DNA from: G963701675 sp963701675
GTDB taxonomy: Bacteria; Planctomycetota; Planctomycetia; Gemmatales; Gemmataceae
NCBI GenBank assembly: GCA_963701675.1
Contig: OY969623.1
Location: 3,844,001 to 3,908,000 of the forward strand
Length of the DNA: 64,000 nucleotides
Direction of reading: 5' to 3'
The notes under the pieces were generated by a model, which worked only from the letters and a program-made list of their open reading frames with translations, was not told the DNA's origin and did not search any database. This document shows positions 34,439 through 42,564 of the stretch, in pieces (the first letter of the stretch is position 1; each line of letters opens with the position of its first letter). Position numbers and translations under genes: made by a program.

Positions 34439-37054
34439 ATGGAGACTCGCATGCATCGATTCCATCATCTGCGGCTCGAAACACTTGAATCCCGCTTGCC
34501 GCCGGGCGACGGGTGCCTGGGACTACTACTCACGTCTCAGTGTCTCCCGCTTAGTCTTGCCGAATGGGAATCGATGGGATCCGGCGCAATCTCTCGGTCG
34601 GAAGTTACGTTGAATTCAGACGATAACGTGGAAAGTCCTGTCGTTCGTGTTCACGGGGCGGATTCCCAGGCGATGCGGTTGGAGCGTTGCGCCGCCGGCA
34701 AAGGGACGGGCGAGTCCGCACTACCGCTCGCTGCCGAACGTCCTGATTTCACCGCCCTGCACACTGCCGGCGAGCGCCACCGCTCGCAGCTTGAACGGAC
34801 ATGGCAGACCGGCTTTGCCGCGGGTCCGATTCTCGCAGCGCCTCAAGGAATGACAAACCCGTCGCTCGCGCTCCGGGCTGGTGTGCGTTTGAGTTTAGAG
34901 GGAGAGGTGTCCGCCGTTCGTACCCACACCGGTGCGCCACGCGAGCAAGGCGAGGAAAACTACGGCAAGCTCGATCTGGCCTTCGAGGAAAATGTCGGCC
35001 AGACGGACTCGCGTGTGGACTTCATCACACGGGCCGGTGGGTACACGGCGTTCCTGACGCCGACGGGGGCGGTGTTCTCCATACAGAATTCAGAATCCAG
35101 AATTCAGAATTCAGAATCAGCAGACCGGCGAGCGGGGCGTGTGAACGCCCTGGATGCAGCCAGTCTTCAGGGCGTTAACACGCCCCGCTCGCCGGAGTCG
35201 ACCACCGGCGTCGCGCTGCATATGGAGATTGTGGGCGCTAAGCCGCAAGCGGCGGTTGGGCGGGAACAATTGCCCGGCAAAGCCAACTATTTCATCGGCA
35301 ACGACCCATCGCAATGGCGCAGCAACGTTTCGACCTACGGCCGCGTGGAATATGACGACGTCTATCCCGGCATTGATCTCGTCTACTACGGCAAGGATCA
35401 ACAACTGGAGTACGATTTCATCGTTTCACCGGGCGTTGATCCGAACCAAATCACATTGAACTTCGCCGGCGCCGACGGCGTGGAGATTGATGACGGTGGC
35501 AATCTCGTGCTACGCACCGCCGCCGGCGATCTCGTACAGCAGAAGCCGTACGTTTATCAGGACATCGACGGCGTTCGACAGGAAGTGGCGGGCAGCTTTG
35601 GACTGGGTACTCAGTACTCAACACCCGGTACTTTTGAGGTGACGTTCGATATTGGCACGTATGATGAATCGCGGCCGTTGGTGATTGATCCGTTGGTGTT
35701 GAGTTATTCGACGTACCTTGGAGGCGGATCGGCAACGTCTACTGGGTACGAAGACGCACAAGGCATCGCTGTCGACGACAGTGGCTATGCCTACGTGACG
35801 GGAGAATCAAATTCGACCAAATTCCCGACTACACCAGGTGCCTACAACACCGAATTCGGAGGCGCAACGGATGCCTACGTAGCGAAATTCAACCCAGACG
35901 GCACCGGGTTGATTTACGCAACGTACTTAGGTGGGTCGAACTACGAAGAGGGACGGAGTATTGCCTTAGATGCTAATAACAACTCCTATCTCACGGGACA
36001 GACCCAATCCGCCGATTTTCCCACGACTCCTGGTGCGTACGACACGGTTTCGGATAGTGGATTCGTTACCAAACTAAGTCCGGACGGCGCCACGCTCGTC
36101 TATTCCACTTTTTGGGACGCAATCGGACTCGGGATTGCCGTGGACACGGGAGGTAATGCCTATGTGACCGGACAGGCCGTAGGGGGTTATCCCACGACGG
36201 CCGGGGCGTTGGACACCAGTTACAATGGCGGCGGCGACGCGTACGTGACGAAGCTGAACGCGACCGGCACCGCCTTGGTCTACTCTACCTTTCTAGGCGG
36301 TGCCGTGAATGACACCAGCAATGCAATCGCCGTTGATACAGACGGGAACGCGTTTGTCGTCGGCACTTCACGTTCGGTCGACTTCCCCACTACGGCGGGC
36401 GCCTTGGATACTACGTACAATGGCGACCCCCAGGACGCGTTTGTAAGTAAGTTAAGCGCCACCGGGGACGCGCTGGTATACTCGACCTACTTGGGCGGCG
36501 GCGACGAGGATATTGCGTATGGCATCGCCGTGGGCACTGCGGGGAATGCCTTTGTAACGGGCCGGACGCTGTCACTCGGCTTCCCCACCACGACGGGCGT
36601 GTTCGATTCGACCTACAACGGAGGATTTCGTGATGGATTCGTAAGCAATCTGAACCCCGTCGGTTCTGCGTTGGTCTACTCGACCTTCCTTGGTGGATCG
36701 TCAGGCGACGAGGCCGTCGCGATCGCCGTGGACATCAACGGCATCGCATATGTCGCCGGCAGCACTGGCTCGACCAACTTTCCGACTACACCGGGGAGCT
36801 TTGACACCACCTCTGGCGGCGGTTCAGACGCATATTTGACTGCGGTGAGCAGCGATGGCACAACTCTTAGCTATTCGACTTTTCTAGGCGGCGCCAACTC
36901 GGATGGTGCGCTCGGTGTTGCCCACGCCAACGGCGGCGTCTATGTAGCGGGAAGCACAAATTCATCTAACTACCCCAGTACGCCGGATGCTCTGAAACGG
37001 CGGAATCGAAACGGCGTGTGGGATGGATTCGTAACGAAGTTTGCCGAGGCGTAA
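34439..37054 (+). CDS. SBBP-repeat secreted beta-propeller protein
   Basis: 871 residues. The N-terminus carries the planctomycete secretion-type motif (HHLRLETLESRLPPGDG), and a domain of about 250 residues follows (LAFEENVGQTDSRVDFITRA, ANYFIGNDPSQWRSNV, YDDVYPGIDLVYYGKDQQLE) like the N-terminal domain of SBBP proteins. From about residue 420 there are about ten repeats of the form Y-S-T-Y-L-G-G-x-x...D-x-x-G-x-A-Y-V-T-G-x-T-x-S-x-x-F-P-T-T. They form a propeller that probably sits on the cell surface. Heptamer and hairpin repeats are inserted in frame near residues 215-255. Start could also be ATG 34451. Confidence 0.85.
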   Translation: METRMHRFHHLRLETLESRLPPGDGCLGLLLTSQCLPLSLAEWESMGSGAISRSEVTLNSDDNVESPVVRVHGADSQAMRLERCAAGKGTGESALPLAAERPDFTALHTAGERHRSQLERTWQTGFAAGPILAAPQGMTNPSLALRAGVRLSLEGEVSAVRTHTGAPREQGEENYGKLDLAFEENVGQTDSRVDFITRAGGYTAFLTPTGAVFSIQNSESRIQNSESADRRAGRVNALDAASLQGVNTPRSPESTTGVALHMEIVGAKPQAAVGREQLPGKANYFIGNDPSQWRSNVSTYGRVEYDDVYPGIDLVYYGKDQQLEYDFIVSPGVDPNQITLNFAGADGVEIDDGGNLVLRTAAGDLVQQKPYVYQDIDGVRQEVAGSFGLGTQYSTPGTFEVTFDIGTYDESRPLVIDPLVLSYSTYLGGGSATSTGYEDAQGIAVDDSGYAYVTGESNSTKFPTTPGAYNTEFGGATDAYVAKFNPDGTGLIYATYLGGSNYEEGRSIALDANNNSYLTGQTQSADFPTTPGAYDTVSDSGFVTKLSPDGATLVYSTFWDAIGLGIAVDTGGNAYVTGQAVGGYPTTAGALDTSYNGGGDAYVTKLNATGTALVYSTFLGGAVNDTSNAIAVDTDGNAFVVGTSRSVDFPTTAGALDTTYNGDPQDAFVSKLSATGDALVYSTYLGGGDEDIAYGIAVGTAGNAFVTGRTLSLGFPTTTGVFDSTYNGGFRDGFVSNLNPVGSALVYSTFLGGSSGDEAVAIAVDINGIAYVAGSTGSTNFPTTPGSFDTTSGGGSDAYLTAVSSDGTTLSYSTFLGGANSDGALGVAHANGGVYVAGSTNSSNYPSTPDALKRRNRNGVWDGFVTKFAEA
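35084..35120. repeat. CAGAATT heptamer repeat inside the SBBP gene
   Basis: About 5.3 copies of CAGAATT (two copies as CAGAATC). Translated in frame as IQNSESRIQNSESAD. It borders the hairpin at 35125. Confidence 0.85.
35125..35195. repeat. hairpin repeat inserted in frame in the SBBP gene
   Basis: Arms 35125-35151 (CCGGCGAGCGGGGCGTGTG...) and 35169-35195 are complementary at 26 of 27 positions with a 17-base loop. Both arms are translated (RRAGRVNALDAASLQGVNTP), so the unit sits inside the coding sequence without stopping the frame. Confidence 0.85.
35606..35632. repeat. degenerate ACTCAGT-type repeat inside the SBBP gene
   Basis: GGTACTCAGTACTCAACACCCGGTACTT contains three seven-base periods (ACTCAGT, ACTCAAC, ACCCGGT). 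Translated as LGTQYSTPGTF. Short and degenerate, so tentative. Confidence 0.5.
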
Positions 37055-37060
37055 ATAAAT

Positions 37061-38389
37061 TCACTTCGCCAGCGACACGCAGATCAACTCCTTATCATTC
37101 CGTGCGTAGATGCTCCGATTCGCAAACGCCGGGTGTGACCAGATCACCGGGCGGTTCCATGCTTTGCTCGTCGGGTCGAGCAGATGCGTTCGGCTAACCT
37201 CTTCGTACTTCTCCGGCGTGAGCTTGGCGATGATCAGGTCACCGTTCTCGGTGAATAGAAAGAAGCGGTCGCCGTTCTTGATGATAAACGTATCTGCCGA
37301 GGCAAGATTCTTCGCATCATTGAGGGGCTTGTACGTCTCCCACTGCCGTTCGCCGGTGTCCGCATTGAGGCACACAATCTGCCCGTTCTGGCTACAACCG
37401 TAAATGTAGCCGTCTTCGATGAATGGAGTGCCGAAGCAGCTATGCATGCCTTCCTGTTGTCTCGGCTTCTTCCAGACGAGTTCCGGTTCGGCCTTGTCGC
37501 CGAAACGGAGCATTTGGGCAACGTTCGGATAGGCGCTCACGAATAGATCATTGCCGACCTTGCGCGGCGTGGCGATGGCCATCGCGCCGTACGTTGCGAT
37601 CGGGTGGGTCCAATACAGCTTGCCGGATTCGGGATCCAGGCCATTCACGGATTCGCCGTGCCAGATGATCAATTGGCGCTTGCCGCCTAACTCGTAGATC
37701 ATCGGCGGGCAATAGCCGATGTCCTTGCAAGTCAGGGCTCGCCAGATTTCCTTACCGGTGTTCTTGTCGAATGCGACAACGGCACTGCCCTCGCCGCCGA
37801 CCATGCTGAATACCTTATCTCCGTCGATCAACAGGTGCGAGGAGTAGCCCCACAGCGGCGAGTTTGTCTTGTATTCCTTCTTCAGTTCATGCTTCCAAAC
37901 CTCCTTGCCGGTCGCGATGTCGATGCAGTACAGATGGCCTTCCGAGCCGATCGTGTAGACTTTGCCGTCTTTCACCGCCGGCGTGGTGCGCGGACCTAGC
38001 GGATATGACACGGTGTAAGGACAGTCATATTCAAGGGTCCACAGCACTTTGCCGTCGGCTTCGTTGATGCAATGAACGCGCTCGGAACTTGGCACATCTT
38101 TGCCGCGATTGAATTGGTTACCAGGGTCTTTCGCGCCGGGAGCGATGACACGGTCGGTGATGAACACCTTGCCGTCGGCGACGGCCGGTCCGGAGTATCC
38201 GGCGGCGACCGGTGCTCGCCAGCGAACTTTCGGCCCACCTTCGGGAAATCGGTCGACGATGCCGGTTTCGCGCCAAACGTCGTCCCGTTGTGGCCCGATC
38301 CATTGCGGCCAATCGTCAGCGAACGCAGTACCACACGCAATCGACGCAGCGACCAACGCACCAAGCACCTTACCGTTCACACTTTTCAT
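37061..38389 (-). CDS. secreted PQQ-like beta-propeller protein
   Basis: About 442 residues from the ATG at 38389, which has CGGAGGA upstream; an ATG at 38413 is in frame but lacks a site. A signal peptide (GKVLGALVAASIACGTAFA) is followed by WPQWIGPQRDDVWRETGI, typical of planctomycete PQQ-like proteins, and seven or so W-x-x-x-x-G blades (HCINEADGKVLWTLEYD, YCIDIATGKEVWKHELK, NGLDPESGKLYWTH). It is exported and probably a scaffold or electron-transfer-like propeller. Enzyme activity is not shown by sequence, since no PQQ ligands are obvious. Confidence 0.88.
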   Translation of the reverse strand: MKSVNGKVLGALVAASIACGTAFADDWPQWIGPQRDDVWRETGIVDRFPEGGPKVRWRAPVAAGYSGPAVADGKVFITDRVIAPGAKDPGNQFNRGKDVPSSERVHCINEADGKVLWTLEYDCPYTVSYPLGPRTTPAVKDGKVYTIGSEGHLYCIDIATGKEVWKHELKKEYKTNSPLWGYSSHLLIDGDKVFSMVGGEGSAVVAFDKNTGKEIWRALTCKDIGYCPPMIYELGGKRQLIIWHGESVNGLDPESGKLYWTHPIATYGAMAIATPRKVGNDLFVSAYPNVAQMLRFGDKAEPELVWKKPRQQEGMHSCFGTPFIEDGYIYGCSQNGQIVCLNADTGERQWETYKPLNDAKNLASADTFIIKNGDRFFLFTENGDLIIAKLTPEKYEEVSRTHLLDPTSKAWNRPVIWSHPAFANRSIYARNDKELICVSLAK

Positions 38390-38503
38390 TTGCCATTTCC
38401 TCCGGTTGGGCACGACAAGACTACGGTTGTTTTACAAATGACGCCGCACGCTGCTACAGAATAGCTGGCTTCCATTACAAGATCACGGTAGAATCCCGCC
38501 GTT

Positions 38504-39247
38504 ATGGAGGTACCGTGTGTCCTGTTCGCTTTGGGTCGCGAGTCCAATCCGTTCCTCCGATCCTTCCGGCACACCAAACGTCTTCGACATGCGCCATTCC
38601 CCGTTTGGCTTGGCAGCGGACGATTCACGGCCATTGTCGCCCAGACCGGCATCGGCGCCGAAAGCGCTGAAACAGCAATGGATTGGCTACTGCACGATGG
38701 TGTCACCTACCGGCCGACTTTAATCATCTCGGCCGGGTTCGCGGGCGGTCTTAACGAGAACGTCCGCGTCGGCGACGTAGTCATCCCCACGGAAGTCGTC
38801 GACGGCCGGGGTGTGCGACTAGCGGTTACTGCTTCAATCTCGAATCAAACTCCGACTCGCCACGAAACGGTGCTGACGGTGGATCGCCTGATCGGAAACG
38901 CTGTGGAAAAGCGAACACTAGGCGCCATGCACTCCGCGCACGCCGTCGACATGGAGTCGTGGTCGCTGGCGCGCGCATGTGCGAAGGCGGGCATCGAGTT
39001 TGCTTGCGTTCGCGTTGTCTCCGACGATGTGCATACCGACTTATCGCCGGTGCTGGTTTCGTTGATGTCGGCTGGTCGGGTTCACTTGCCGACGCTTGTT
39101 CGCAGATTCGCGGCGCGACCAACAATCATCTTCGAGCTGTTCCGGCTTGCGCGGGCGACGAATCGTGCCGCGAACGTTCTCTCCGCTACTCTCAACAAGC
39201 TCCTAGAACCGTCGTCATCGCAGCCAAGAGCGTTTTTGTCGAAATAA
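38504..39247 (+). CDS. nucleoside phosphorylase family protein (MTA/SAH nucleosidase-like)
   Basis: 247 residues. The centre matches the phosphorylase-1 fold: AIVAQTGIGAESAETAMDWL, LIISAGFAGGLNENVRVGDV, and VDMESWSLARACAKAGIEF (catalytic Glu in MES). The family covers MTA/SAH nucleosidase, purine phosphorylase and the hopanoid-linked HpnG; I cannot decide which. The C-terminus (ATNRAANVLSATLNKLLE) is helical. It starts at ATG 38504, with a 114-base gap to the divergent PQQ-like gene. Confidence 0.78.
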   Translation: MEVPCVLFALGRESNPFLRSFRHTKRLRHAPFPVWLGSGRFTAIVAQTGIGAESAETAMDWLLHDGVTYRPTLIISAGFAGGLNENVRVGDVVIPTEVVDGRGVRLAVTASISNQTPTRHETVLTVDRLIGNAVEKRTLGAMHSAHAVDMESWSLARACAKAGIEFACVRVVSDDVHTDLSPVLVSLMSAGRVHLPTLVRRFAARPTIIFELFRLARATNRAANVLSATLNKLLEPSSSQPRAFLSK

Positions 39248-39319
39248 TGCTCGATTTCGTTTTCATTTCAGCGTAAACTCGATCCTACATGTCTTTCACG
39301 TCAACGGGAGGATTCCGTC

Positions 39320-41248
39320 GTGCACATCCGCTTTTCTTGCAGTCGTTGTCATGTGCGGCTCACCGCTGAGCTTCGAATCGTCGGGACGCCGGTCGTGTGT
39401 CCGAATTGTATGTCCGAAATCATGGTTCCCTCGGCAACTGAGCCTCGGAAACCCACGGACACTTACAGTCCGCTGGTGAGCGCGGCACCGGTAATACCGG
39501 AGTCATCGCCGCCGTGCATCCAACCTGAGATGGAAACGAAATCGTCCTCGAAATCCAGCCGGTCACGCCGGCGCGTTATCTACGCGGGAATCGCCGCGGC
39601 CTGCGTTATCGCCGTGTCCATTGGCGCCTATGGATTCGCCGATCGAACACGTGTTGATGAGCGGAATCCAGACATCGCTCAGGCAGAGACTAACGAACAC
39701 ATTCTGAGTGAGCACGAAATACTGGACGCGGACAGCGAAGCGCTCGTCACCAACATCGGTGAATTCTCGTCAACGCAGTCCCGCGAGGCCCTAACGAAAA
39801 AGCTGTTGGCCGCGTTTGACAAAGACCCGGCGCCGTCGGCCGACGACGAAACAACCGCCGAACGTGCCGAATTCGGCTCGACCGCCGGGCTGCAAGCGTC
39901 GTTGAGGCTCCCGAAACGTCCGATCGAGGCCGCGTTAGAAGTAAAACGTCTAAACCGATGTGCGGAAAACCAACATCGTCGTGAACTGGCGTGGGTGCCG
40001 GAAGTGCGTCGGCTCGATCGTGCATCCATGACCAACCTGATCGGAGGGTACATCGCCAGCTATGAGGCGTGCGGCCGGTCATCAGAAAACATGTATGTCG
40101 ACCCGCTGGTTCTGATGCGGCAACGGCCTGACCTGGGTTATCTACCGATGCGCTGGGGCGGGGCGTGTCGAATGACTCCTCACCAGGCCGCGACTCTGGG
40201 CGTGTTGTCCTTCAAGCTCCGCGCCTACTTCAATCTCGCGGCGCCTCGGAACCAACACGACCAACGACCCGACCTTGCCACCATAAAGACGGCCCTCTGG
40301 TACGAGAAGCGAGATAAGAAACCCGAATGGCTGCGTGCTGCCGCAATTCCGACCATCATGCAGCTTCTCATGCACGAGGATGAACCGGGACGGCGCATGT
40401 TGGTTGATCTCTTGGATGAGATTCCCGAAAAGTCGGCCACCATCGCACTGGCCCAGCGTGCCGTTTTCGATCTTTCCCCGAGCGTGCGTGAAGCCGCGAT
40501 TCGCGCATTGCACAAACGACCCGCGGACGATTATCGGTTGGTGCTCGTTCGTGCACTGCGTTATCCGTGGGCGCCGGCAGCCGATCATGCCGCCGAAGCA
40601 CTGGCCGCGCTCCGCGACGATGCGGCCATCCCGTTGCTCATCACACTACTTTCGCGGCCCGACCCGACGGCGCCGATTCCAATCGGCGACTCAGGCCGAT
40701 TCGGCGTGCGTGAAGTCGCCCGCATTCATCACGTGACCAACTGTCTGTTGTGTCATCCACCGGCAACTTCAACCAATGACTCCGTCGTGGGCATCCAGCC
40801 GGGGGGCTCGGGGATTCTGCCCTCCACGCCGGTCACCGGCCAGACTGCGGCGCTGGCATTGCAAGGCGGAGGGGGTGGCGGAATCGGTGGTCACAATTAC
40901 GGCGGGGGTTCCGGCGGGTCGGGGTCGGTGCGGGTCTCACAAGTATCTCGGAATTCGGTTTCGTTTATCCCGACACAGTTGTTAATTCGCGGCGACGTCA
41001 CCTATCTCCGGCAGGATTTCTCGGTCCTTCAGTACGCGGATGTGATTGGGGCCCCGCGCGAGCGCTACGACTACTGCGTGCGACTCCGGCCGCTTCGGGT
41101 GAAGGAACTTGAAACTCGACGCGCGGAAATGGCGAACCAATCCACCTACCCACAGCGTGAAGCGGTGTTGTTCGCCCTTCGCGAGTTGACCGGCAGGAAC
41201 CTGGGAGAGAACTCTGAAGATTGGGTGGCGTTAAGCGGAGCCGACTAA
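39320..41248 (+). CDS. membrane-anchored HEAT-repeat protein with CxxCH motif
   Basis: 642 residues from a GTG (39320) with GGGAGG upstream. The N-terminus is a zinc-ribbon-like pair (RFSCSRCHVRL, VVCPNCMSEIMV), followed by one membrane helix (VIYAGIAAACVIAVSIGAYG). The large soluble part contains HEAT-type helices, e.g. EPGRRMLVDLLDEIPEKSAT, ALAQRAVFDLSPSVREAAIR and AADHAAEALAALRDDAAIPL. Before a glycine-rich stretch lies HVTNCLLCHPPATS, a CxxCH motif that could bind c-type haem. The family is frequent in planctomycetes; role unknown, perhaps an electron-transfer or docking protein at the membrane. Confidence 0.75.
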   Translation: MHIRFSCSRCHVRLTAELRIVGTPVVCPNCMSEIMVPSATEPRKPTDTYSPLVSAAPVIPESSPPCIQPEMETKSSSKSSRSRRRVIYAGIAAACVIAVSIGAYGFADRTRVDERNPDIAQAETNEHILSEHEILDADSEALVTNIGEFSSTQSREALTKKLLAAFDKDPAPSADDETTAERAEFGSTAGLQASLRLPKRPIEAALEVKRLNRCAENQHRRELAWVPEVRRLDRASMTNLIGGYIASYEACGRSSENMYVDPLVLMRQRPDLGYLPMRWGGACRMTPHQAATLGVLSFKLRAYFNLAAPRNQHDQRPDLATIKTALWYEKRDKKPEWLRAAAIPTIMQLLMHEDEPGRRMLVDLLDEIPEKSATIALAQRAVFDLSPSVREAAIRALHKRPADDYRLVLVRALRYPWAPAADHAAEALAALRDDAAIPLLITLLSRPDPTAPIPIGDSGRFGVREVARIHHVTNCLLCHPPATSTNDSVVGIQPGGSGILPSTPVTGQTAALALQGGGGGGIGGHNYGGGSGGSGSVRVSQVSRNSVSFIPTQLLIRGDVTYLRQDFSVLQYADVIGAPRERYDYCVRLRPLRVKELETRRAEMANQSTYPQREAVLFALRELTGRNLGENSEDWVALSGAD

Positions 41249-42492
41249 TTCTTCATGATCATCAGCAGTACATTGAGGAGGATGCTGATTCCGAGTAGCG
41301 CCCCCAACAGCCAGAGCCAAACGGTGTAAGCAGCCGTCGGTTCTAGTTCGATTTCTTCGCGCTCGGCTTCTTCTTCGTCGCGCTTTCCGGTTTTTAATCC
41401 TTCCAGCACACGCATTTCGATCTGTTTTCGCGCCAGTTTCGGCGCCTGACCGGCGATGAGACATTCGATATCGACCAGGAGATCGCTAGGCGTCTGGTAG
41501 CGCTGATTCGGAGACTTCGCCATCATCAGCTCGACCATCTCTCCTAGCCCGGCCGAGAGCGCCGTGTTAATGTGATCCGGCGGCGTCAAATCATGCTTGA
41601 GATGTGCAGCCAGCACCGCATCGACCTCGGTGCCCGGATACGGCGGCTGTCCCGTGACCATGTGATAGAGCGTGGCGCCCAGCGAATAAATGTCGGCACG
41701 CGCGTCGATGTCCAGCCGTCCATGGATGGCCTCCGGCGCAATGTAGTAGGGCGTGCCGATCACGAGGCCCTGTTCATCCGCAGCGAGAGCGTCACCTACT
41801 TCCTGGCGAGCCAATCCCAAGTCGGCCAGCTTCGCTGTGCCGTCCGATGTTAAAACGATGTTCGCGGGTTTTATGTCGCGGTGGATCAACTGGCGGCTAT
41901 GAGCGTGCTCTAATGCTCGCGCGATTTGCAGAATGATATCCAATGCCTCGCGCTCGCCGTAGATTTTCCCGGCGCGGAGGTGTTGATCCACATTGGTGCC
42001 TTCGACAAGCTCCATCACGAAATAGTGAACCTTCCCTGTCGAGCCGGCATCGATGGCCTGGATGATGTTCGCATGGTTGAGCTTCGCCGCGAGATGTGCT
42101 TCTCGAAGAAACCGTTCCAGGTCTTTCGGATTCGAGGCAAGGCGCGGATGCAAAACCTTGATGGCCACGGGGCGATCCATGCTGATCTGGCGCGCCTTGA
42201 AAACGATTCCCATCGACCCGTGCCCGATTTTCTCTTGCAACTGGTAGCCGGTGATCTGATGAGCAACCGGAAGGGTAAATTCCTCGCTGACACGGCGTGC
42301 CTGTTCGGGCGTCAGGCTGTTGGATTGCACCAGCCGAGCCAAGAACGAGTCGGCGCCGCTCGGACCGTGACGCGACGACCGGCATTGTTCCGCCTCGTCG
42401 CGCGACACCAGTCCGCGGTTGACAAGGACGTGAATAATCCGATCTTCATCGACGTGAACGGCCGATGGCTCGGACGCGGAAGTCAGCGGCAT
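41245..42492 (-). CDS. membrane-anchored Ser/Thr protein kinase
   Basis: 415 residues. The kinase domain (about 80-350) has P-loop GHGSMGIVFKA, Lys in VAIKVL, catalytic loop IHRDIKPANIVL and DLG for the DFG Gly position, with APE in YIAPEAI. A single C-terminal membrane helix (AAYTVWLWLLGALLGISILL) places it in the inner membrane. The N-terminal 70 residues are helical. GAGGCCCC sits before the ATG. Downstream of the HEAT gene and convergent with it; the neighbour upstream is the WD40 kinase, on the same strand. Confidence 0.92.
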   Translation of the reverse strand: MPLTSASEPSAVHVDEDRIIHVLVNRGLVSRDEAEQCRSSRHGPSGADSFLARLVQSNSLTPEQARRVSEEFTLPVAHQITGYQLQEKIGHGSMGIVFKARQISMDRPVAIKVLHPRLASNPKDLERFLREAHLAAKLNHANIIQAIDAGSTGKVHYFVMELVEGTNVDQHLRAGKIYGEREALDIILQIARALEHAHSRQLIHRDIKPANIVLTSDGTAKLADLGLARQEVGDALAADEQGLVIGTPYYIAPEAIHGRLDIDARADIYSLGATLYHMVTGQPPYPGTEVDAVLAAHLKHDLTPPDHINTALSAGLGEMVELMMAKSPNQRYQTPSDLLVDIECLIAGQAPKLARKQIEMRVLEGLKTGKRDEEEAEREEIELEPTAAYTVWLWLLGALLGISILLNVLLMIMKN

Positions 42493-42564
42493 AAAGGGGG
42501 CCTCGATGCGACTTGATCCGAGATTATTCTAACCGCTTTTCAGCTATCTATGGTAGTACATCTG

